A DNA stretch of 64,000 bases from Sweltsa coloradensis (taxonomy: Eukaryota > Arthropoda > Insecta > Plecoptera > Chloroperlidae), in assembly GCA_024449915.1 (NCBI GenBank), contig JAMZAV010000778.1, forward strand, positions 372,001 to 436,000. The letters are read 5' to 3'. Under the pieces are notes generated by a model. That model searched no databases. It had not been told where the DNA came from and worked only from the letters and a program-made list of their open reading frames with translations. The stretch's first letter is position 1; every line of letters begins with the position of its first letter. Below are positions 55,245 through 64,000 of this stretch, in pieces. The position numbers and the translations under genes were made by a program.

Positions 55245-57640
55245 AGAGGATTACATTATCCGTTGCAAATAGAGACAATATATATGTTTATTCCTATATT
55301 TATTTACTTTCTTCGTAAATGAAGTTTAAAAATGAACAAGTTAGACAAATAGAAGTGTTTAGAAAAGCCACTAACAAAAGTCAATCAAATATACGAAAAG
55401 AAACAGAACAATATTACAGTCCCAACAATACAAATGTACGCACATGCTAATAGCGGACATTCAACAACGACCGATGAATTAAGGACTGTTCTGGATTCAG
55501 TTCCTCTAATATTATCTAATAAGAAGTGGACACACTCTTAACTGTATTTTGTAAATTGTATGTGTGTAATGTCATACTGCGTAATAAAATATATAATTTA
55601 AAAAAAGCATTATTTTACTTAATTTATGTATGACAATTAAAACAACATTTTTCAACAATTCGTTTAAAAACACAATGAAACAAAAAATTAAATTTTAAAT
55701 CTAGTTGTGGCGGCGAACCATTTAATGTGATAATACTATATCAAGTAATTCAAGTAATACATTATCCCTGTATTTCATTATATGATAATTAATAAACAAA
55801 AAAATATTACTAACTTGTGATAAGAGAATCAAATATTTTCTACATTATTGTTCAAGTTTACACTTAATACATATTAAATGATACATCTAACATGTGGTAT
55901 CTTTCATGTAGAGGTAATTATTCAGTATAGTATATTATAATTAACTCATTTAATTACGTTCCTTCTTTAGATGATATCAACATTGCAATTACATAAATGA
56001 TTTACGGCGTCCACCTTGGGCTGTCTCGAGTACTCTAAGCACCGTACTCACGCATTGCCGCTAATTAATAACGAGCCACTACATTTACTAATTAATGCAT
56101 TTGGTCATTAATACATTATTGGTTTATTGCACAGCGTTTATTTGGTGTTCTTTATAATGTGTCACTAAGTGATTGACACAATTTGTATATTGTTTGGAAA
56201 ACACTAGAAAATTAAAAAAAAAATCGCGAATTTCCAGCATTGAATCCCTAGCATTACACCTTTCAAACTATTGTTAAAAAAAAATACATGAACAAGGTTC
56301 CTAATAAAACTTACTTTTACATGGAAAATAACTGCATTTATTGTTTTAAGATTCAAAATTAAATTTGAATTTTTATTTAAAATTCTGTTTCGCAAGGCAA
56401 CAGCTTTGGCTACAGAGACCAAATAAAGGTGTATTATGTTAAGTACTAAATCTGTGTAATACAAATATTGCATACTTATTTATTATTATTTATTTATTTT
56501 ATTTTAAAATACATTACTTACTCATTACAACTTATTACACAATATATTACAAAAATAAACAAAACAACAATTACAATCACAATAAAGTATTCATGACCAA
56601 TTGTATTAATGTCCAATTGTATTTATGTTTGTAATATAGATTTATATATTCGTCCTTTGTAAATCAGTTTTTAACTGAATAGGTTAGACGTTAATAAAAA
56701 ATGAAAAAATAACACAAACATGTTATGTTTAGAGCTGCGTGTTTATAGCAAAAAAAATATAATTTTTTAGCGTTTTGTAGCATCTATTTTTGGGTTAATT
56801 TCAAAACCTTGTGTATGAATTTTTTTAGCTTTTTAATTTGAAATTTGGTCATCAAGGTTGAATTAATATCAACTAAATAAAGATGTGTAACAACAAACAA
56901 ATTATAGATACTTCGAAAAATAAAATAAAATAGGACTTGAAAACCTTAGTTTTAAGAGAAAATATAGCGCTTTATAGCATATATTCACAAAACGCTATTT
57001 TCACGTACATCTAGTTATGTTTAATCTTTAATAAGATATTACGTGTTTGATTGCATAGATCTTTCAATACAATTAAAATATTGAGGTTTTAGTCTATGCC
57101 TTGTCTGTTGCTACGTATAAAATGTTAGCCGAAATAAAATTTGTAACTATATTTTTTTATAAATGGTATTCGTATGTTTATAATATACTGTTATATTTTG
57201 GTTTTATCGTAGGTGCTTAGCTTAAAATTATGCAATGAACGAGCATGTGTTCTTGCTATACATATACAATACCGGGTCTAAAACCCTCGAATGCGAGATG
57301 ATTGTATTACCACGGGAGAATAACGCGTTTTGCCATGTTGGCACATTTGGTTGTGAGGCATTGAGAATGTAGAATTGACAGACACTCTGTCGTGATGTAC
57401 GTACAATGCACTACTATACAATCAAGATGAGATGAGATTTGTGGGCATGGTACGCGACTATGTCGATGTTATGAGAAATTAAAAATGTACGTCACCGGGG
57501 ATTCAAATAACGACTATATATATTTATAGTTACTCATTAAATATACCCATACAAGTACATAAACTTTGGTTATTTGGATTTGTAAATAGAAAACTTATAA
57601 TCTTGGTGTTCACGCCGATGTTCTTGTTTAGAATAGTATA
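55245..57640. other. Long AT-rich stretch, no gene recognised
   Basis: 2.4 kb with no coding region, known repeat family or RNA gene that I can support. The minus-strand frame 56204-56473 lies in low-complexity AT sequence. Confidence 0.45.
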
Positions 57641-58160
57641 GTTTCTAGGTTTGTTTATATTTTCGCGTTATATCATCCTTGTATTTCTCGTTGTGATCGG
57701 ATTTCACCTGGTTACCCCTCTTTTCCCGCTCTTGACTAGTTTTTCTGTCAAATCTCTATCTCTCGCGTTTTCGCCATCGCGATGTTAGTTAGCCCGTCTA
57801 CTACAGGGTGAAGTCTGTGCTCTGGCTGCTCCGAGAGCAAATCAATCTTCGATTCTCAGTCATATCAGTGCGAAGTGTACAGTGCACCAGTTCATCTCCG
57901 GTGCTAAGTTCGCCCGACTTACAGGGTCCACCACTCAAGCTCAACAGTTCGTTCGCCATCCAGTTAATACTGCAGTCTTGGGTTCGCATTGCCTTCCAGG
58001 CACATTTTCTTACTTCATTCTATTTCCTTCAGCTCGAGCTCTTAATTCTTTCCCTATCTGTTACGTGGTTGTGCTCACCAACTACGTCACACGCTATACC
58101 CTGCTCTGAACTTCTATTCACACCGCACTACATCTTAGGGTAAAGTTCAGTGCTTAAATT

Positions 58161-58192
<32 letters not shown>

Positions 58193-58199
58193 TATACAG
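58161..58199 (+). repeat. C39 homopolymer
   Basis: 39 uninterrupted C, the longest of the C/G runs in the window. Confidence 0.95.
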
Positions 58200-58751
58200 T
58201 CCACAAAATACCATTTTTCAAGGCCACGGCCCAATCATGTTTTGGTCCTCGGGCCGGATTATTATCAGTTTAAATCATCCTGTTGTAATCCTTTCTCGTT
58301 TGCACTGTGCTATCCTGTCATTCCGGCTTAGACGCCCCCTGTTCATTTCTCGTTATGATGTACGCATTATGGTTCACATTTCGCTCTCTCTGGCGTGTGA
58401 ACCATTGTTCTCTCGTTTGTCCGTGATAATCACGGGAATTCTAATTAAATTGTATCGATCTGTCTTTTCTTGTTGTTGTTATGCTTTGCATAATTCAGTT
58501 TTATATGCAAGCTATATTCTCGTCACTAATTCATGTTTAGTGAAATTTTCTCGATATTCTTCTCGTCGCGCGCAATCACCGCGCACTCTCATTGTAGTGA
58601 CCACGTCATTCCGTCTCTCGGCGCAATTACTATTTTCTCGTCCGTGTTTACGATTATTACGTCAATATTTTCCCAGTTATTGACATCAGGTCATTGATCC
58701 ATCTTTTTGATGTACGTCTAGTTACAAGGGTAAAATGTTTACGTATTTTTT

Positions 58752-58770
58752 CCCCCCCCCCCCCCCCCCC
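58752..58770 (+). repeat. C19 homopolymer
   Basis: 19 uninterrupted C, about 55 bp before the gag start. Confidence 0.95.
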
Positions 58771-58826
58771 GCTCGTTTTCTCTACTTTCTTGTAAAATTG
58801 TGTTATTGTATTGTTATTTGTTCAAA

Positions 58827-60640
58827 ATGGCTGAACAAAATCTGTGGAACGAAGAAGAAGCTCGTAAATAGACGGTGAACTCGTTTTTTGCTCCGTCCAG
58901 CGAACTTTACAAAGGCTTCGCAAATCCTCAAAACCTGCAAGAGGTGACCTCGGTCAGACTCGGTTCGAAGATTTGCTACATTGAAATCGAATTTTCAAGA
59001 AATTCAATTAGGCAATCGCTGACTTAAATGCTCCAAGTACTGGCGCCTGCATAAAAGGCCACATTGAGGTGGATAAGGTATACGACTCTTTCGAAACAGT
59101 GTTGCTAGCAGCTCAATCTAGGTTTCTTGCCGCCAAAAACACTCGATCAAAGCCAGTCCACTACTGCGAGCTGCCAGCTGTGGCTCAACGACGATAGCCA
59201 AATCTTCAACACGTTGACTACCATTGATCTTCCTACGTTCTCAGGAGATATTTCTCGTGGCCAGAATGATATCACTTTTAAATCTCTAAGTTGACGAAAA
59301 TGAAATCTCTCAACAATGTTCAGAAATTTATTATTTGAAACCTCTTTATCTGATGCTGCACTAGCTACAATATTGGTGTCAAATCTCAACGAAGGCTATC
59401 ACGCTCGCTTTTCAAGCTTGGTATCTCGATATACAGAACAGTCGGTTGTTAGCAGTCTGTACGTTCAAAGGATTTAGATTTCACACCTTGAAATCCGCAT
59501 CTCACGCAGGTTTGGCAAAGTTCCTCGCAGCAGTAAACAGGAATTCTGTCGATGCTCTGAAATCCTTAGAATTACCCGACTTGGGTGATTTCCGTGTTTA
59601 CTCTCGCTCACGTGGCCAACCTTGACCCGTCGACTCGTAAAGCTTTCGGAGTAAACACTCCTCGCACACGACACCGACGTACAGCTCCGTTAATTGGACT
59701 TCATTGAAGAGGCAGTCTCGTACTCTTGAGTTTTGCGCGTAGGCAAACAACAGACTAGTTGTGTTCAATATCTCCTCAAAGGGTAATTTCTCTTCTCGCG
59801 GCTCAAGAAACCGCTCCCCTCTGCCTCCTGGCGCGTGCCCTCTGACACCACGCGACCTAGTATTAAGCAACATCTTGCCTGTTTGCAAAGCAACCTCACA
59901 CCTCTAGCAATGCGAGGTCTGTCGCAAAAACAATACCTCTTGATGACAAGTAACGCACGTGCGACACCTGAAGCGATGCTTCAATTGATTAGGCTCGCAC
60001 TTGAAAAATCAATGCACTTCGAAGAGTGTCTGCATACTTGTGGCAGCAATCGTCACCACTCCAGTTGCATTCGACAACCGTGCTGTACACCACGGCAACT
60101 CTCCGGGCAATGCCCCTCTCTTCGGGAACGTCAATCATCATCTCTTGAACGTCAGCTCTTCAAACCAGTGCCAGGTTCTTCGAACCGAGTACTCTCGTTG
60201 CCACTATCCGCGATACCCGAGATAGTCAACCCACAGGTTGCTGGGGGGTTTTTTGGTACCGTGCCCGCCCCCCCCCCCCCCCGCGCTCATTCGGGAATTC
60301 TCTGGTCACCTTTCAACCCTTTCGCGCGGTGGTGGACCCTGGCTCATCAGGGCTCCACCCAGTCTCTCAGTCGTTGGTGCGGAAGCTAGCCTGAGATGCA
60401 GCCTGCCGTCTCCGATCTGTAAGGCATAGTCTGCTGCCCGCTCATGATCGCGGAAACGTGCGCTGCAATGACACTATCGCTTTCCCGACTCTCTCCCAAA
60501 CGTACTCTCCTGTTGAGGCTCTGGTTTTACCGACAGCACCAGGTTCACCTCCGACTTCTCAAGTCTGCAGCGAATGTAGTTCGACCGCTTCCGTCGGCAT
60601 GTATCTTGCTGATGACGTTTTCACATGCCTGATCAAGTAG
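58827..60640 (+). pseudogene. gag: BEL/Pao element 2 gag (broken)
   Basis: ATG at 58827 starts MAEQNLWNEEEARK then a stop. Further frames give a DUF1759-like core: FSGDISR near 59240, LSDAALATILVSNLNEGYHA near 59347-59406, RFSSLVSRYTEQ. Then a Cys/His-rich end, CLHTCGSNRHHSSC and CIRQPCCTPRQLSGQC, at about 60030-60115. This order is that of a BEL/Pao gag, different in sequence from element 1. There are many frameshifts. A C15 run at 60268-60282 disrupts the following region. Confidence 0.75.
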
Positions 60641-62020
60641 ACTTTCTACTTGAGCCGACCTTATCCAGAGATTCTTAATAGAGCGCGGTGGAGCAGGTCC
60701 GTAGGACACAACACTAGCGGCAATCAAACCATGTTCGGCTGGATAGTCCGGCGGGCCAACTCGCTCGTTAGTAACGTCTTCCACCCTCCTGTGTCTCTCT
60801 TCGCCTGCTCCTCGACCCTCGAGCGCACCTTTGCGCCTCTTTTGGGAGACGGAAGAAACTCCTCGCCATCGTAAGTGGATCCTGAGGATCAGTTTTGTGA
60901 AACGTCACATTCTGAGTCTCACTCCGCGACTAGTGGGCGTTTACTCTGTGGCTCTCCCGTTTAAGCCATCTAGTCTCCTATCGCGGGCGTAATCGTGAGG
61001 TCGCACTCCAATGATACCTTAGTTTGGAGCGACGCCTGCAACGGAACCCGAGCTCCATGACTTTATCAAACGTTCATGCGCGGAATATGAGCAGCTGCAG
61101 CACATGACAACCGCCTCGCTCCTGCTAACTACGTCATCCGCATCATTGCGTTCGCAAGCTCACCAGCTCCAGCACCAAGATGCGAGTTGTACTTCAACGC
61201 CTCTTCTCGGACGAGAAGGGCGGTCTCTTAACCAGCTGCCTCCCAGCCCGGTCCGAAACTCAAACGTGACCTCCCGTGCGTTATCACCTCGTTCCGAACG
61301 CACACTATTGCAATCGTGCGCGACATTCGCCAAATGTACGGCCAGATCCTGCGTCAATCCCTCAGATCGTGTTTCCAACACATTTTACTGGCGCCCTCTC
61401 TCAGCTCCCCCGTTGTGGATACGAGCTGAAACACTGTCACTTACGGGCTGACTATCCCTCGGCTTCAGCCCAACGAGTGCTGCAAACAACTGGTTCAAGA
61501 TAGACCGGGGGAACAAGTCCTCTGTGCTCAACGGCACTCGTCTCGCCTCAACCTATGTTGACGACATCGTGTCTGGGACAGAAGAAAAGAAAAAACTTTT
61601 CTGAAGCTCTCGCCCCCCCCCCGTCCAAAGGCAGGCTTAAAGCTCTCACCGCTGTGGTGGGGTTGAAGCTCCGCAAGTGTGGTAGGCAGCAACCAATCGG
61701 TTTGCTTGAACGCTCTTCCCGAGGACCATCTTGAAAACTCCCCCGCTTTCCACGTGAAGGAAGAAGGAGGAATCAAGATCCTGGGTCTCATGCTGTGGAA
61801 CTCCTTCTCGGACAACTTCTCTTTTCACACCATGCCGTTCAAAGGGATCGTCACTAAGAGACAGCGTTTGTCATACATGCGCACGCAATCTTCGACCTTT
61901 AGGCTTTCTCACCCCCTTCGTTATGGATGAGATATTTCTTCAACAGCTATGGTTTCCCCCTCAGGTACAGGGGGGATGATGTGCTGCCAGAGCATGCTTA
62001 CGAACGCTGGCTCTCGGGTC
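60641..62020 (+). pseudogene. pol: BEL/Pao element 2 reverse transcriptase (broken)
   Basis: The pre-RT VGVYSVALPFKPSSLL lies near 60930-60980 and ELHDFIKRSCAEYEQLQHM near 61051-61106. RT blocks: VRKLTSSSTKMRVV near 61145-61190, a GGYELKH-type segment near 61420, and the catalytic box TYVDDIVSGTE at about 61551-61583 with both Asp present. Downstream, ALTAVVGLKLRKCG (near 61637-61683) and VKEEGGIKILGLMLWN (near 61755-61803) are the usual post-YVDD segments. The frame changes repeatedly. No clear DTG/DSG protease box is visible upstream, so that part may be lost or scrambled. Confidence 0.82.
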
Positions 62021-62640
62021 GTTGCTGAGTTCATCAGCTCACCAACTCCAAGCTCCAGCGCGCCTTTCCCGCCATCCGCACTCTCATTGTGTCGTCGGCT
62101 TCTGTGACGCCTCGCGAAAGGCTACGCTTGCTGTGCTGTATTTGCACTCGCAGACTAGTTCTCCATTCCTCACGATAAGTCTCGTGCGCCGGCGAAAAGC
62201 AAAGTTGCCCCCGTCAAACCCTTGACGATTCCGAAGCTAGAGCTTTCAGCTGCTCTCCTTCTCTCTCGGTTGCTCCTCGCTACTTTTGCCTTTCGCATTG
62301 CCCCTCTCGACATAAAACTACGGTCCATCCTCTTCCACCGACTCGCAGACGTTCTGCGCGTGGTTTTCCACCCCTCCTCATCGACTCAAGACTTTCGTTG
62401 CTAATCGCGTCTTGAAGTACTCGAGAGGCACGTCACCCAGACTGGGTGCCACGTGCGTTATGAGGAAAATCCCGCAGACTGCGCCTCTCGAGGCTTATCC
62501 CCGGTTCAGCTTCTTGAACAATCCCTGTGCTTCGTGACCTGGTTTTCCTCGGCTTGCTCCTGAGCAATGGCCTCGACCCCAACTTTCATTGGGCTTCCGA
62601 TTCTGAGCCTCGATACTGAAGCCCGCGGGCACTCTCGTCG
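62021..62640 (+). pseudogene. BEL/Pao element 2 RNase H (broken)
   Basis: VGFCDASRKATLAVLYLHSQ at about 62091-62150 carries the first acidic residue, and LTIPKLELSAALLLSRLL at about 62219-62275 is the next conserved block. The following segment (LRSILFHRLADVLRVV) and the Trp-containing block near 62520 are in changed frames. Confidence 0.8.
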
Positions 62641-64000
62641 CTAGACTAGTTAAAGACCCGGACCCTACTCTGGAGAACTTTCAGAAGTTTTCCAGTCTCC
62701 CTCAAGGCTCAACGTGTGTTGCCTGGTTTCCCGCTTCGCTCGACTCCTTCTGCGAACAGCATTCAAATGCACCTCCCACCCGTGGCTCCGTGGGACCCCC
62801 AAGAGCTGAAGGATGCTCTAGATCTCTGCATACCGACTCACCCAGCAATAATACTACTCCTTGGAGTTCCCGGCCAACTTTCGCGAGATCAACCTTATGT
62901 CATCCGGCTCGACTCTCTCACAGCCGTTTGATCGACCCCTCCGGTTTTGCTCAGGGTGGGCGGACGATTGCGTCATTCTTCCTCCTTAAAACGAAGGACG
63001 CTCTCGTCATCTCTCCCTATTCTCCCCAAGGAAGCACCACTTTCGCTCCTGATCTGCGCTCATGACCATAGGTTTCATTACATTCTGGTACCAACCGAAC
63101 CGTTCCAGGACATTGATCCAGCAATCCTACGGATCATGTCCTTGGAGGCGTGTCTGCTCGGCAACGAATCCATCGTTGTCTCACTGTCATAAATTTTCTT
63201 GCCACGCCTTCCAACCTCCGATGGCGATCTTCCGCGCCCCGGAGTGAAAAAGCTCTAGCGTTTTCTCCCAGTCGGGACGATTTTGCGGGCCCTTTCATGT
63301 TGAAAACCAGACTCGCCGGAACGCACCCTACTCACAAAGGTTATCTCTGCATCTTCGTGTGTATGGCACCAGGCAGTTCATCCTGGAGATGGTTTCTGAG
63401 CGGGCCACTGAAGCCTTCCTGGCCTGCTTCGACGCCTTTCTCTCGAGGAGAGGTCTTCCTCCCACCATCTATTACGACGTGGGAGGAAACATGTGGGAGC
63501 TGCTAGACAGCTGCGGAAGTCACGACTCTCTTTCACTCTCTAAAGAGCCGATCTGTAATCTCCTCGCTTCCCTCCGTGTCCACTGGCACGTCAAAACCTC
63601 CGTATGCTCCAATTTCGCGGCCTTTGGAGGCAGTAGTAAATGTCTGCGGAACTCACTCTTGTACGTCTCATCGGAGACACCTCCCTCACTCATGAGGGTA
63701 CGCTACGTTGTTCGCCCGCATGGAAGCCGTGGCTCAACAGTCGTCCGTTATGGCGGGGCCTCACTCAGAAGATCCAGCTGAAGTGTCGATTACCTCAGTC
63801 CTGGCATTTTTTGATCGGCACTCCCCTGCTTTCTCCCCCCGAACACCTGCTTGGTTGAAACATCAAGCCCTTAGCTCGTGGGCCGTATTCAGCAAATCAC
63901 CAATCCTTCTGGCACCGTTGTTGGCAACCGAAACCTCACACACTGATGCAACGCAACAAGGGGTTCGTGGGAGCCCGATCTCAAAGTGGAGACATCGTTT
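62641..64000 (+). pseudogene. BEL/Pao element 2 integrase (broken, runs off window)
   Basis: N-terminal remnants (ILRIMSLEACLLGNESIVVS) are followed by the core: DFAGPFMLKTRLAGTHPTHK near 63278-63340 with the first Asp, YLCIFVCMA, FILEMVSERATEAFLACFDA and FLSRRGLPPTIYYDVGGNMW near 63377-63495, where the SDCGTNF-type second box is altered to YDVGGNM. A worn VHW..FAAFGGS block near 63575-63640 stands where the Glu box belongs. The C-terminal GFVGARSQSGDI-like segment reaches the window edge. Integration activity is not possible from this copy. Confidence 0.8.

Larger units (their letters stand above)
57645..58826 (+). other. Pyrimidine-rich leader, probable 5' LTR/UTR of BEL/Pao element 2
   Basis: C/T-rich on the plus strand with a C39 run (58161-58199) and a C19 run (58752-58770), directly upstream of gag. 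I cannot define LTR ends because the right LTR is outside the window, and I find no convincing primer-binding site. The stretch 57882-58109 also gives a PSARALNSFP-like pattern that could be a LINE C-terminus, so part of it may be an older insertion. The proline-rich and other frames here have no known domain. Confidence 0.35.

Noticed and set aside
58150..58683. 177-residue frame starting with polyproline
   Set aside because: The proline run is the C39 homopolymer; the rest is low-complexity pyrimidine-rich leader with no domain.

Overview
This window looks like non-coding, transposon-dense nuclear DNA from a large-genome invertebrate metazoan, probably marine; I cannot name the species. The reasons are: AT-rich sequence, two unrelated BEL/Pao LTR retrotransposons (a class absent from mammals and rare outside invertebrates and fishes), several LINE 3' ends, 5S-rRNA-derived and tRNA-derived SINE families, many short inverted-repeat elements (MITEs), and almost no host coding sequence. 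There is no sign of bacterial gene organisation.

Layout. 1-6600: a LINE 3' fragment interrupted by a structurally complete but frame-broken BEL/Pao element (LTRs 814-1056 and 6343-6592, 5-bp target duplication, tRNA-Trp-type primer site). 6600-21900: AT-rich DNA with dispersed repeats, two near-perfect hairpin elements (10171-10367, 14414-14596), a 5S-SINE, tRNA-derived repeats, a LINE tail and a CpG-rich patch. 21968-26766: a giant inverted repeat with 1.9-kb arms and a 1.0-kb spacer. 27000-36000: direct repeats and three or more copies of a family called R here, one of them carrying a nested TTAA-flanked MITE. 36045-40345 and 46285-48945: a diverged segmental duplication. Copy B (second) carries an intact three-exon candidate gene for an 84-residue single-pass membrane protein; copy A is degenerate and holds three MITEs of three target-site types that are absent from copy B. 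41285-46165: three copies of a degraded jockey-like LINE, two of them in an exact 1302-bp tandem duplication. 48945-57600: SINEs, a LINE C-terminus, R fragments and anonymous AT-rich DNA. 57640-64000: a second, GC-rich and heavily mutated BEL/Pao element that runs off the right edge.

The window therefore records repeated insertion and rearrangement rather than a gene pathway. The observations most worth a second look are the giant inverted repeat whose inner ends fall exactly on the ends of a nested fold-back MITE, the paralogous empty sites that date three MITE insertions, the small duplicated membrane-protein candidate whose middle exon is packed with YY1-like motifs, and two hairpin repeats with a hammerhead-ribozyme-like core. 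Percent identities were not computed; statements about similarity come from reading the sequence by eye.
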